Part shown: positions 30,477 through 39,040 of the stretch, piece by piece
Layout of the letters: every line of letters begins with the position of its first letter
Numbering within the stretch: the first letter of the stretch is position 1
Origin: Paraburkholderia fungorum
GTDB lineage: Bacteria; Pseudomonadota; Gammaproteobacteria; Burkholderiales; Burkholderiaceae
Direction: 5' to 3'
Length of the DNA: 64,000 bases
Assembly: GCF_900099835.1 (NCBI RefSeq)
Contig: NZ_FNKP01000001.1
Coordinates: 372,001-436,000 of the forward strand
Program-made: the position numbers and the translations under genes
The notes under the pieces: model-generated
Seen by the model: only the letters and a program-made list of their open reading frames with translations
What the model was told of the DNA's origin: nothing
The model's database searches: none

Positions 30477-31166
30477 ATGGCAACCATCCTGGTGGTAGAT
30501 GATGAAATGGGCATCCGGGAATTGCTCTCGGAGATCCTGAGCGACGAAGGGCATGTCGTGGAGGCCGCTGAAAATGCGCAGGAAGCGCGCGACTTCCGCT
30601 TGCGTCAGGCACCGGACCTGGTGCTGCTCGACATCTGGATGCCGGACACCGACGGCGTGACTTTGCTCAAGGAGTGGGCCGCGCAAGGTCAGTTGACGAT
30701 GCCGGTGATCATGATGTCCGGTCACGCAACGATCGACACGGCAGTTGAAGCGACCAAGATCGGCGCACTCAATTTCCTCGAGAAGCCGATTGCGTTGCAG
30801 AAGCTGCTGAAGGCCGTCGAGCAGGGTCTCGCGCGCGGCAATGCGGCGGCCGCTCCCGGCGGCGCGGCAGCTAAGCCGGTGATGCCGGTGAGTTCGTCGG
30901 CGGTGGCGTCGGCGGCTGCGTTGCCGATGTTGTCGACCGACGGCATGGGCAGTGGTGCGCTGGCTGCGCAAACCGCGTCGATCTCATTCGACATTCCGTT
31001 GCGCGATGCACGCGACGCGTTCGAGCGCGCTTACTTCGAATATCACCTCGCGCGCGAAAACGGCAGCATGACGCGCGTCGCTGAAAAGACGGGGCTTGAG
31101 CGTACTCACCTGTATCGCAAGCTCAAGCAACTCGGCGTCGATCTCGGCAAGAACAAAGGCGAGTAA
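30477..31166 (+). CDS. NtrX-like response regulator lacking the AAA+ domain
   Basis: 229 residues. The receiver domain (1-~120) has the acidic pair at 8-9, phosphoacceptor Asp52 in LLDIWMP, and the conserved Lys in LEKPIALQ. A low-complexity Ala/Gly/Pro/Met linker (about 125-165) follows. The C-terminus is a Fis-type helix-turn-helix (MTRVAEKTGLERTHLYRKLKQLG). Canonical NtrX has a ~240-residue sigma-54 AAA+ module between these parts; it is absent here, so it cannot act through sigma-54 ATP hydrolysis and resembles RegA/ActR in layout. Confidence 0.9.
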   Translation: MATILVVDDEMGIRELLSEILSDEGHVVEAAENAQEARDFRLRQAPDLVLLDIWMPDTDGVTLLKEWAAQGQLTMPVIMMSGHATIDTAVEATKIGALNFLEKPIALQKLLKAVEQGLARGNAAAAPGGAAAKPVMPVSSSAVASAAALPMLSTDGMGSGALAAQTASISFDIPLRDARDAFERAYFEYHLARENGSMTRVAEKTGLERTHLYRKLKQLGVDLGKNKGE

Positions 31167-31219
31167 AGCTCACGGGGTGCGGACGAAACCCTCCCCGAAA
31201 GATTTTTTTGGGAAGGGGC

Positions 31220-31248
31220 TTGCCAGACCGCTGACCCCTTGTTATGAT
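31220..31248 (+). promoter_or_regulatory. Promoter of tRNA-Phe
   Basis: TTGCCA (31220-31225), 17-base spacer, TATGAT (31243-31248). The expected start is about 7 bases before the tRNA. Confidence 0.8.
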
Positions 31249-31261
31249 TTCGTTCTTCGTT

Positions 31262-31337
31262 GGCCCGGTAGCTCAGTTGGTAGAGCAGCGGATTGAAAAT
31301 CCGCGTGTCGTTGGTTCGATTCCGACCCAGGCCACCA
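31262..31337 (+). tRNA. tRNA-Phe (anticodon GAA)
   Basis: 76-nucleotide cloverleaf with encoded CCA. D arm GCTCAGTTGGTAGAGC, anticodon loop TTGAAAA, T arm GTTGG-TTCGATT-CCGAC. The acceptor stem GGCCCGG/CCAGGCC has one mismatch, C5 against A68. Confidence 0.96.
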
Positions 31338-31344
31338 GGATTCG

Positions 31345-31378
31345 GCCCCAGGAACTCGCAAGATTCCTGGGGCTTTTC
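31345..31378 (+). terminator. Terminator of tRNA-Phe
   Basis: 10-bp perfect stem GCCCCAGGAA/TTCCTGGGGC (31345-31354, 31364-31373) followed by TTTTCC. Confidence 0.9.
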
Positions 31379-31383
31379 CTTTT

Positions 31384-31729
31384 CTGACGGGTAATGACGG
31401 GCATCCAATGGCTTCGGCATTGCGGGCGCGATGCAACGGGCCGCGCTCGGCGGTATTCAGCATCGCGTGATAAAATCGCGCCAGTTCAAGGACTTGCACG
31501 CAAGTGTGCCGCCTGATCGGCGATTGAGCGCAGCGCGGCATGCGCTGCCACCCGCCCCGAACCCTTCGCCCGACGATTAACGGTATAAGCGCCCAGCGAC
31601 TCTGCATGCGGAAGGCGCGGCCTATACTGCTTTGGGCCGGCAGCAGTGCCGGCACGCGTCGCGCCGCGTTGCTTGCATGGCGCACCTCGCGCAGCGCGAC
31701 GTGGCACTCATCATTCACGGAGTTTCACG
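31384..31729. other. Leader region upstream of queC
   Basis: No convincing gene. Contains a -10-like TATACT (31623-31628) without a good -35, and a perfect hairpin GCCGGCA-GCAG-TGCCGGC (31636-31653) about 75 bases before the queC start. I do not recognise a known preQ1 riboswitch class in it. Confidence 0.4.
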
Positions 31730-32464
31730 GTGATCCGCAACGACGCTAAACGTAGCGCTCTGGTGCTGTTTTCCGGCGGCCAGGATTCCGCCACGTGCCT
31801 CGCCTGGGCGCTCGAACGTTATGAAACGGTCGAAACGCTCGGCTTCGATTACGGCCAGCGACATCGCGTCGAACTCGAATGTCGCGAAGGTTTCCGTCAG
31901 GCTGTGACGCGCGCATTTCCGGCTTGGGCCGACCGTCTCGGCGAAGATCACATGATCGACCTGTCGGTGCTTGGCTCCATCAGCGATACGGCGATGACGC
32001 GCGAGATTGAGATCGAAGCAACGGCCAACGGCTTGCCGAACACGTTCGTGCCAGGCCGCAATCTGATGTTCATGACCATCGCGGCAGCCATCGCTTTCCG
32101 GCGCGGTCTGCAGGTGCTGGTTGGCGGAATGTGTGAGACGGATTTTTCGGGCTACCCCGATTGCCGCGACGACACGATGAAGGCATTGCAGGTCGCGCTG
32201 AATCTCGGCATGGACACGCGCTTCCTGCTCGAAACGCCGCTCATGTGGCTCGACAAGGCCGATACGTGGCGTCTCGCGCATCAATTGGGCGGTGACGAAC
32301 TGGTTGAGCTGGTACGCGTCGAGACGCATACCTGTTACGTCGGTGAACGCGCTGAGTTGCATTCGTGGGGCTTTGGTTGTGGCGAGTGTCCGGCGTGCCG
32401 CTTGCGCAAGCGCGGCTACGAAGCGTATCTGGCTGGTGAGAACGTCACCGAGTCGCCGCTCTGA
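31730..32464 (+). CDS. queC: 7-cyano-7-deazaguanine synthase
   Basis: 244-residue ATP-dependent enzyme that turns 7-carboxy-7-deazaguanine into preQ0. PP-loop SGGQDS (15-20) binds ATP; the C-terminal cysteine cluster [10 protein letters not shown] plus an earlier Cys bind zinc. The GTG at 31730 follows GGAG with 8 bases between; the frame further upstream is arginine-rich and not family-like. First of a queC-queE-queD set. Confidence 0.96.
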   Translation: MIRNDAKRSALVLFSGGQDSATCLAWALERYETVETLGFDYGQRHRVELECREGFRQAVTRAFPAWADRLGEDHMIDLSVLGSISDTAMTREIEIEATANGLPNTFVPGRNLMFMTIAAAIAFRRGLQVLVGGMCETDFSGYPDCRDDTMKALQVALNLGMDTRFLLETPLMWLDKADTWRLAHQLGGDELVELVRVETHTCYVGERAELHSWGFGCGECPACRLRKRGYEAYLAGENVTESPL

Positions 32465-32553
32465 TCGCGCAGTAAGTTGAACCGCGCGGCGCGACGGTTC
32501 AACGACTCGTCGGATCACGCAAAAATTTTCAGGAACAGAAGGCAGGAAGCAGC

Positions 32554-33186
32554 ATGACTTACGCGGTCAAGGAAATCTTCTACACGTTGCAAGGCGAGGG
32601 CGCGAATGCCGGGCGTCCGGCTGTGTTCTGCCGCTTCGCCGGCTGCAATCTGTGGTCGGGCCGCGAAGAAGATCGTGCCGAGGCCGTGTGCCGTTTTTGC
32701 GATACCGATTTTGTCGGCACCGACGGTGAGAACGGCGGCAAGTACCGCACCGCCGAAGACCTCGTGGCGATGATCGCGTCGCTCTGGCCGGAAGGCGAGG
32801 GTGAGCGTTTCGTCGTCTGCACGGGCGGCGAGCCGATGCTCCAGATCGATCAGCCGCTGGTCGATGCGTTGCATGCCGCCGGCTTTGAAATCGCCATTGA
32901 AACTAACGGCTCGATGCCGGTGCTGGAAACGATCGACTGGATCTGCGTGAGCCCGAAGGCCGACGCGCCGCTCGTCGTGACTAAAGGCAACGAACTGAAG
33001 GTCGTGATTCCGCAGGACAACCAGCGTTTGTCCGAGTATGCGAAGCTCGACTTCGAGTATTTCCTCGTCCAGCCGATGGACGGCCCGTCGCGCGACATCA
33101 ACACGAAGCTCGCGATCGACTGGTGCAAACGCCATCCGCAATGGCGCCTGTCGATGCAGACCCACAAGTATCTGAACATTCCCTGA
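32554..33186 (+). CDS. queE: 7-carboxy-7-deazaguanine synthase
   Basis: 210-residue radical-SAM enzyme that contracts 6-carboxytetrahydropterin to 7-carboxy-7-deazaguanine. The cluster cysteines are Cys31, Cys46 and Cys49, a C-x14-C-x2-C arrangement in place of the common C-x3-C-x2-C, as established for Burkholderia QueE. TGGEPML holds the SAM glycine-rich motif. queD follows after 6 bases. Confidence 0.96.
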   Translation: MTYAVKEIFYTLQGEGANAGRPAVFCRFAGCNLWSGREEDRAEAVCRFCDTDFVGTDGENGGKYRTAEDLVAMIASLWPEGEGERFVVCTGGEPMLQIDQPLVDALHAAGFEIAIETNGSMPVLETIDWICVSPKADAPLVVTKGNELKVVIPQDNQRLSEYAKLDFEYFLVQPMDGPSRDINTKLAIDWCKRHPQWRLSMQTHKYLNIP

Positions 33187-33192
33187 TTTGCC

Positions 33193-33639
33193 GTGCTGAC
33201 GATTACCCGAAAACTCGAATTCGACGCGGGCCACCGCATCCCCGATCACCGTAGCCAGTGCCGCAATCTGCACGGCCATCGTTATGTGCTCGAAATCACG
33301 CTGCAAGGCGATCTGGTCGACACCGAAGGCGCGCCCGATCGCGGCATGGTGATGGACTTCGCCGACGTGAAGTCGCTCGCCAACGAGCACCTGGTCGACA
33401 AGTGGGATCACGCGTTTCTGGTCTACGAAGGCGACGCACAGGTGCGCGGCTTTCTGGAGACGATGGCCGGTCACAAGACGGTCGTGCTGGACCGCATCCC
33501 GACGGTCGAAAATCTTGCCGCCGTCGCGTTCGACCTCCTCGCAAGCGTGTACGACGCTCACTACGGCGTGAACATGCGTCTGCAGAAGCTGCGTCTGTAC
33601 GAGACGCCGAATTGCTGGGCCGACGTCGTCCGCGATTAA
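33193..33639 (+). CDS. queD: 6-carboxy-5,6,7,8-tetrahydropterin synthase
   Basis: 148-residue enzyme of the T-fold superfamily. Zinc ligands His14, His27 and His29 and the catalytic Cys23 are in DAGHR and CRNLHGHRY. It makes the QueE substrate from 7,8-dihydroneopterin triphosphate. The start is GTG, 6 bases after queE; translational coupling probably compensates for a weak ribosome-binding site. GTP cyclohydrolase and queF are not in the window. Confidence 0.95.
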   Translation: MLTITRKLEFDAGHRIPDHRSQCRNLHGHRYVLEITLQGDLVDTEGAPDRGMVMDFADVKSLANEHLVDKWDHAFLVYEGDAQVRGFLETMAGHKTVVLDRIPTVENLAAVAFDLLASVYDAHYGVNMRLQKLRLYETPNCWADVVRD

Positions 33640-33644
33640 ACCCA

Positions 33645-33662
33645 GGGTCGGAGCACCGACCC
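33645..33662 (+). repeat. Hairpin directly after queD
   Basis: Perfect 7-bp arms GGGTCGG/CCGACCC around AGCA, starting 6 bases after the queD stop codon. No T-run, so a factor-dependent end or a processing/stability element. Confidence 0.5.
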
Positions 33663-33717
33663 AACCTCCGCGTTTTTGTCACGGTATGATCGCTTCGATA
33701 ACCAAACGGAGCGAGAC

Positions 33718-33849
33718 ATGCCGGTCACCGCATTGCGTCGCAGCAGGCAACCGGGACATCGGCGTCCCGGTTTTTGCCGAACCTCACAGGTCAGCCAGTT
33801 TTCCCGCCGCGCAGGCGAGCGGCCCGCTCATCAAGGAGCGCGCCGATGA
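33718..33849 (+). CDS. Candidate 43-codon leader ORF upstream of the aldolase
   Basis: ATG at 33718 preceded by GGAG with 6 bases between, then 43 codons (11 arginines, no family match) ending in a TGA (33847-33849) that overlaps the aldolase ATG (33846-33848). A terminator hairpin lies inside it, and TATGAT (33685-33690) upstream could be a -10. The layout fits a translated leader, but the frame may be fortuitous. Confidence 0.3.
   Translation: MPVTALRRSRQPGHRRPGFCRTSQVSQFSRRAGERPAHQGARR
33749..33775 (+). terminator. Rho-independent terminator between queD and the aldolase
   Basis: ACCGGGAC-ATCGGC-GTCCCGGT (33750-33757, 33764-33771) followed by T5. It ends the queCED transcript or works as an attenuator for the aldolase gene. 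Confidence 0.85.
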
Positions 33850-34628
33850 GCACCTTCACCAATCCCCTCAAGCAACGTCTGACGGAAACCGATCCGCTGT
33901 TCGGCTTGTGGCTGTCGCTCGGTAGCGACGCCGCCGCCGAAGCGCTTGCGCACGCCGGTTTCGACTGGCTGCTGATCGACATGGAGCACGCACCGAACGA
34001 CAGCGTCGACGTCGCGTCGCAATTGCGCGCGATCGCCGCCGCGCATCTGCCGAGCGAGCCGGTGGTGCGCGTGCCCGCAAGCGAAGGCTGGCTCGTCAAG
34101 CGTGTGCTCGATGCCGGCGCGCGCACGCTGATGTTCCCCAACATCGAATCCGCCGATGAAGCCGCGCACGCCGTGCGGCTCACACAATATCCGACCGCCG
34201 AGGCGCGCGACGGTCAGCGCGGTGTCGCCGGCGTGGTCCGCGCGTCGGGCTATGGAATGCGGCGCGATTACGTGCAGACGGCCAACGCGCAGATCGCGAC
34301 GATCGTGCAGATCGAGTCGGCGCGCGGCTTGCAGGAGGTCGAGAAGATCGCCGCGACGCCGGGCGTCGATTGCCTGTTCGTCGGACCCGCCGATCTGGCC
34401 GCGAGCCTCGGTCATCTTGGCGATGCGAAGCACGCCGACGTGCAGGCGGCGATGGCGCGCATCGTCAGCGCTGCTGATAAGGCCGGCATTGCCACCGGCA
34501 TTTTTGCGATGGATGTCGCGAGTGCAAAGCAGCATCGCGACGCCGGATTCCGTTTTATCGCTCTGGCCGCCGACGTCATGTGGATGTTGCGCGCAACCCG
34601 CCAGGCGCTGCAGGAGGTGAGGTCATGA
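33846..34628 (+). CDS. HpaI/HpcH-family 2-oxo-acid aldolase
   Basis: 260-residue class II pyruvate aldolase. The TIM-barrel pattern is clear: FGLWLSLGS near the start, LLIDMEHAPND (active-site region), PVVRVPASEGW, RTLMFPNIESADEA (metal Glu region) and CLFVGPADLAASLG (metal Asp). Members split 4-hydroxy-2-oxo-acids such as 4-hydroxy-2-oxoheptanedioate; the natural substrate here is not evident. AAGGAG lies 5 bases before the ATG. The stop overlaps the next gene's start (ATGA). Confidence 0.9.
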   Translation: MSTFTNPLKQRLTETDPLFGLWLSLGSDAAAEALAHAGFDWLLIDMEHAPNDSVDVASQLRAIAAAHLPSEPVVRVPASEGWLVKRVLDAGARTLMFPNIESADEAAHAVRLTQYPTAEARDGQRGVAGVVRASGYGMRRDYVQTANAQIATIVQIESARGLQEVEKIAATPGVDCLFVGPADLAASLGHLGDAKHADVQAAMARIVSAADKAGIATGIFAMDVASAKQHRDAGFRFIALAADVMWMLRATRQALQEVRS

Positions 34629-35338
34629 AGGGGATGGTGCAGGGCGTCGCATTGCGTGTCGCGGTCGCGACAGCATTGCTGGCGGGTGCGGCAGTAAATG
34701 GATCGGCGTATGCGCAGGACCGGGTCGCGAAGTCGAATGACCCGCAGACGCAAACTGCGGTCGCCGACTACAACGCCGGCAATCTGGGCGCGGCGCTGAC
34801 TGAGTTCCGTCAGGCCGCGGAGCGCGGCAGCCGGCTCGCCGAGTTCAATTACGCGATGATGCTGCTCAACGGCGAGGGCACGGCCGCGAACGTCGAGGAA
34901 GGCAAGAAGTGGCTGCGCAAGGCCGCCGACGCCAACATGTCGCACGCTCAATATGTGTACGGCAAGATGTACGACGATGGCGAGTTCGTCGGGCGCGATC
35001 CGGTGGAGGCGCACCGCTGGTTCCTGAAGGCGGCCGAGCAGGGCCATGTGCAGGCAGAGCTTGCGCTTGCCAACCAGTTCCTCGACGGACGCGGTACCGG
35101 GCGCGACAACCAGCAGGCGTTCGTCTGGTACAAGAAGGCGGCGCAGGGCGGCGACATGACCGCGCAATACGTGACCGGCTCGTTCTACGAGCGCGGCGGC
35201 GATGGCGTCGACAAGAACCTGAACGTCGCGCGCGCGTATTACGCGGCGGCGGCGGCGCAGGGTGATCCGGCGGCGCGCTTGAAGTATCAGCAACTCAGCG
35301 CGCAATTGCGGGATCAGAAGGAAGTCAAACCGCAGTAA
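34625..35338 (+). CDS. Exported Sel1-repeat protein
   Basis: 237 residues. A signal peptide covers about 1-33 (hydrophobic core, cleavage near SAYAQ). After it come about five Sel1-like repeats of ~36 residues (for example AAERGSRLAEFNYAMML, KAADANMSHAQYVYGKM, KAAEQGHVQAELALA, KAAQGGDMTAQYVTG). Such repeats form protein-binding solenoids in the periplasm. It overlaps the aldolase stop by 4 bases. Function unknown. Confidence 0.87.
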   Translation: MKGMVQGVALRVAVATALLAGAAVNGSAYAQDRVAKSNDPQTQTAVADYNAGNLGAALTEFRQAAERGSRLAEFNYAMMLLNGEGTAANVEEGKKWLRKAADANMSHAQYVYGKMYDDGEFVGRDPVEAHRWFLKAAEQGHVQAELALANQFLDGRGTGRDNQQAFVWYKKAAQGGDMTAQYVTGSFYERGGDGVDKNLNVARAYYAAAAAQGDPAARLKYQQLSAQLRDQKEVKPQ

Positions 35339-35343
35339 ACGCA

Positions 35344-35376
35344 AAAGGGGCGCTTCCTGACATGGAGCGCCCCTTT
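35344..35376. terminator. Hairpin terminator between the Sel1 gene and rodA
   Basis: 11-bp stem AAAGGGGCGCT/AGCGCCCCTTT (35344-35354, 35366-35376) between converging genes; the T-run is short. Confidence 0.75.
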
Positions 35377-35402
35377 GCGTGTGGTTCTGCCGATAAACCG
35401 CG

Positions 35403-36551
35403 CTAACTCTGCATCAACCGCTTCTGTCGCGCGACGCTCATGATCAGCCCGATCGCAACCCCCAGCGTGGTCAACGCGGTGCCGCCGTAACTCATGAACG
35501 GCAAGGGCACGCCGACCACCGGCAAGATCCCGCTCACCATGCCGATGTTGACGAACGCGTAGGTGAAGAACGCCATCGTCAGCGAGCCGGCCAGTAATCG
35601 CCCGAACAGGGTTGCGCCATTGGCCGCGATATACAAGCCCCGCGCTATCAGTAGCATGTAGAGCGTGAGCAGCACGACCCCGCCGGCCAGTCCAAACTCC
35701 TCGGAGAACACCGCGAAAATAAAGTCAGTGTGCTTCTCGGGGATGAACTCCAGATGCGCCTGCGTGCCCTTCAGCCAGCCTTTGCCCAGCGGACCACCCG
35801 AGCCGATCGCAATCACCGCCTGGATCGTGTGGAAGCCCTTGCCGAGCGGATCGGAAGTCGGATCGAGCAGCGTACAGATCCGGTGCTTCTGATAGTCGTG
35901 CATCAGCGGCCATTGCACTTCGGGCTGACAGATCTTGTCCTGGAACGTGGCGATGGCAGCGACGGCGATCACGCCTGCAACCAGCACCGGCACGATCAGC
36001 TTGAAACTCAAACCCGCGAAGTAAATCACGAAGAGACCGGCCGCGAAGACCAGCACGGCGGTTCCGAGGTCGGGCTGCTTCGCGATCAACGCGACCGGCA
36101 CGATGAGAATCACGAAGCCGACCAGATAGTCGTACCAGCGCATCACGCCTTCGCGTCGCTGGTAGTACCAGGCGAGCATCAACGGCGTGGCGATCTTCAG
36201 GATTTCAGACGGCTGGATCACCACGCCGACATTGATCCAGCGCTTGGCGCCTTTTCGCGTCAGTCCGAATGCCGCGACCGCTATCAGTAGCGCGATCCCG
36301 AATGTATAGAGCGGGACCGCGAAGCGCATCAGCGTGGTGGGTGGCACATTGGCGAGCGCCCACATCAGCACGAACGTCAGCAGAATGTTGCGCAACTGGT
36401 CTTCCACGCGGCCCGGCACGTCCAGGCTCGCGCTGTACAGCGTGACAATGCCCACGCACAGCAGCAAAAACACGATCAGTGCGAGCGGACGGTCGAAGCC
36501 CGCGAACATCTTCTTCAGGCGGTCGATCCAGGCGCGCTTGTCGAATTGCAT
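35403..36551 (-). CDS. rodA: Rod-shape SEDS glycosyltransferase RodA
   Basis: 382-residue multi-spanning inner-membrane protein that polymerises lipid II during cell elongation together with PBP2. About ten hydrophobic segments; the SEDS signatures GAKRWINVG, QPSEILKIATPLML (with the functional Glu/Lys region), FIPEKHTDFIFAVFSEEFGL and the late PLPFMSYGGTALTT are present. It is 10 bases downstream of the PBP2 gene. Confidence 0.96.
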   Translation of the reverse strand: MQFDKRAWIDRLKKMFAGFDRPLALIVFLLLCVGIVTLYSASLDVPGRVEDQLRNILLTFVLMWALANVPPTTLMRFAVPLYTFGIALLIAVAAFGLTRKGAKRWINVGVVIQPSEILKIATPLMLAWYYQRREGVMRWYDYLVGFVILIVPVALIAKQPDLGTAVLVFAAGLFVIYFAGLSFKLIVPVLVAGVIAVAAIATFQDKICQPEVQWPLMHDYQKHRICTLLDPTSDPLGKGFHTIQAVIAIGSGGPLGKGWLKGTQAHLEFIPEKHTDFIFAVFSEEFGLAGGVVLLTLYMLLIARGLYIAANGATLFGRLLAGSLTMAFFTYAFVNIGMVSGILPVVGVPLPFMSYGGTALTTLGVAIGLIMSVARQKRLMQS

Positions 36552-36561
36552 GCCTTTCTCC

Positions 36562-38886
36562 TTACTCGTCTATGCCGCCGGAAACCGGCTGGCGTGGCGA
36601 CGCGGCGTGCACGTCGTCATCCCGTGAAGGAGCGGTGGCCGTAGGCGCGGGCTCGCTGGCAGGACGGGGTTTATGCGGTGCGCCGGATTTACGCGACGCA
36701 GAATTTTTTGCAGTGGAAGAAGCGGACACCGCCGCAGATGCACCCGCCGCGCCCGCTTTGGCAGCCGACGCCGCGACCGGTGCGGAAGCCGGATTCGCTC
36801 CCGAAGCCGCACCCGCCGCAGCAGCGGAAGCGCCCACCGCCGCCGACGCCGCGCCGGGAATCGGCAATGCGGTGAAACCCGCCGCGATCCTGACCGGCTG
36901 CGGTTCCTGAGGCGCAGGCGCATCGCCGACTTCAGGCGCGGACGCGTCCTGAGTCGCAGACGCCGCCGCTGCCACAGCCGCCGCTTCAGCACCCGGCTTG
37001 TTCTTGTCGACGAGGTAGTAGTCGAGCACCTTGCGCGCGATCGGCCCCGCCGATTCCGCGCCCCAGCCGCCATTTTCAACGATCAGCGCGACGGCGATTT
37101 TCGGGTTGTCCACCGGAGCGAAGGCGGTGAAAAGTGCGTGGTCGCGCAGATGCTCGGCGATGGCATGACCTTTGTAGTTGGCGCCTTGCAGCGAGTACAC
37201 CTGCGCCGTTCCGGTCTTGCCGGCCGCCTGATACTGCGCGCCGATAAACAGTTTGGCCGCCGTGCCGTTCGATATCACGCCTTCCATCGCATGCTTGATG
37301 ATGTCGATGTCCGACTGTTTGACGTCGATCTTGTCGCTCGGCGCGCGCACGACCGCGCGGGTGTCTTTGGTGATCGGGTTTTCGATGTCGCGCACCAGGT
37401 GCGGCTTCATCACGACGCCGTTGTTCGCAAGCGTGGCGACGGCGTGAGCGAGCTGCAGAATCGTGAACGAGTTGTAGCCCTGGCCGATGCCCAGGCTGAT
37501 CGTTTCGCCTTCGTACCAGCGTTGCTGTTCGGGGCGGCGGTAGGCTTTGCGCTTCCATTCCGTCGACGGCAGGATGCCCTTGGCCTCGCCCGCGATGTCG
37601 ATGCCGGTGATCTGGCCGAAACCCCACGGCTTCATGAAATTGGCGATGTTGTTCACGCCGAGATCGTGCGCGAGCATGTAGAAATACGTGTCGTTCGACA
37701 CCACGATCGCGCGGTTCATGTCGACCCAGCCCTGGCCCGAGCGCACGTCGTTGCGGAACGTATGGCCGCCGAACGTGTAGAAGCCCGGGTCCTGGAAGCC
37801 CCAGCCGGGCGTGCGCTTATGCAGTGTCAGCGCGGCCAGCGCCATGAACGGCTTGTACGTCGAACCCGGCGGATACGTGCCGTGCAGCGGACGGTTCAGC
37901 AGCGGGTGGTCCGGTGAGTTGTTCAGGTCGTCCCAGGTCTGCTGATCGATCCCATCGACGAAAGAATTCGGATCAAAGCTCGGCGCCGACACGAACGCGA
38001 GCACGTCGCCGGTGGACGGCTCGATCGCCACCAGCGCGCCGCGACGGCCCGCGAATGCCTGCTCGGCGACCTGCTGCAAGCCGATATCGAGCGACAGCAC
38101 GAGGTTGTTGCCCGGCGTCGCCTGCGTGCGCGACAGCGTGCGCACAGGGCGGCCGCCGGCGGTCACTTCGACTTCCTCGAAACCGGTCTGGCCGTGCAGT
38201 TCCGTCTCGTAACTCTGCTCGACCCCGATCTTGCCGATGTAGTCGGTGCCCTTGTAGTTGTTCGCGTCCAGGCGCGGATCGTAGTGATCCGGATCGCTGT
38301 CGTTCTGGTCGCTGGCGTCGTCGATCCGGTCCTGATCGCGCTGCGAAATCCGGCCGATGTAGCCGATCACGTGCGCCGCAGTCGGCCCGAGCGGATATTG
38401 GCGGAACAACCGCGCGCGCACTTCGACGCCGGGGAAACGGAAGCGCTGCGCGGTGAAGCGCGCGACTTCGTCGTCGGTGAGGCGGGTGCGAATCGGCAGA
38501 CTTTCGAAGTTCTTCGAGTCTTCCTGCAGCTTCTTGAAACGGCGACGGTCGCGCGCGTCGATCGACACGACCGTCGCCAGATTGTCGATCACGTTTTCGA
38601 GCGAGTCGTTCAGCTTGGACGGCGTGATTTCGAGCGTGTAGGCCGAGTAGTTTTTCGCCAGCACCACGCCGTTACGGTCGGTGATGATGCCGCGGTTCGG
38701 CACGATCGGCGCGACGGAAATGCGGTTTTCGTCGGCCTGCAGCGAGTATTTGCTGTAGTGCCAGACCTGCAGGAACAGGAAACGGAAGCCGATCAGCCCG
38801 AAGCAGACGAACACGAACAGACCCGCCGCCGCGACGCGCAGGCGGAATTTCGAGAGCTGTTGCTGGGTGTCCTTGAATTCGGTCAT
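36562..38886 (-). CDS. mrdA: Penicillin-binding protein 2 (elongation transpeptidase)
   Basis: 774 residues. One N-terminal membrane helix (about 18-40), a pedestal domain, and the transpeptidase domain with the active-site Ser342 in PPGSTYKPF and KTGTAQ. It crosslinks side-wall peptidoglycan as RodA's partner. From about residue 632 to the end is an Ala/Pro/Ser-rich, low-complexity tail of about 140 residues that E. coli PBP2 (633) lacks. The ATG at 38886 (MTEFKDTQ) is preferred over an upstream in-frame TTG. Confidence 0.95.
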   Translation of the reverse strand: MTEFKDTQQQLSKFRLRVAAAGLFVFVCFGLIGFRFLFLQVWHYSKYSLQADENRISVAPIVPNRGIITDRNGVVLAKNYSAYTLEITPSKLNDSLENVIDNLATVVSIDARDRRRFKKLQEDSKNFESLPIRTRLTDDEVARFTAQRFRFPGVEVRARLFRQYPLGPTAAHVIGYIGRISQRDQDRIDDASDQNDSDPDHYDPRLDANNYKGTDYIGKIGVEQSYETELHGQTGFEEVEVTAGGRPVRTLSRTQATPGNNLVLSLDIGLQQVAEQAFAGRRGALVAIEPSTGDVLAFVSAPSFDPNSFVDGIDQQTWDDLNNSPDHPLLNRPLHGTYPPGSTYKPFMALAALTLHKRTPGWGFQDPGFYTFGGHTFRNDVRSGQGWVDMNRAIVVSNDTYFYMLAHDLGVNNIANFMKPWGFGQITGIDIAGEAKGILPSTEWKRKAYRRPEQQRWYEGETISLGIGQGYNSFTILQLAHAVATLANNGVVMKPHLVRDIENPITKDTRAVVRAPSDKIDVKQSDIDIIKHAMEGVISNGTAAKLFIGAQYQAAGKTGTAQVYSLQGANYKGHAIAEHLRDHALFTAFAPVDNPKIAVALIVENGGWGAESAGPIARKVLDYYLVDKNKPGAEAAAVAAAASATQDASAPEVGDAPAPQEPQPVRIAAGFTALPIPGAASAAVGASAAAAGAASGANPASAPVAASAAKAGAAGASAAVSASSTAKNSASRKSGAPHKPRPASEPAPTATAPSRDDDVHAASPRQPVSGGIDE

Positions 38887-39040
38887 GCGATTCTGCAAAA
38901 GGCCGGACGACGGCCATCATGAGTGTGCGCCCAATCCGGCCGGAACCGGGAGGCATGAACAGCGATGCGCGTCGGGCGGGCCGGCGAGGCGGGTTCCGTT
39001 CGGGTGAAGCAACGGAACGGCCGGCGGGCCCGATGCGGGA

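Noticed and set aside
31384..31729. A preQ1 riboswitch in front of queC
   Set aside because: A hairpin is present but I cannot match it to the conserved core of any preQ1 class.
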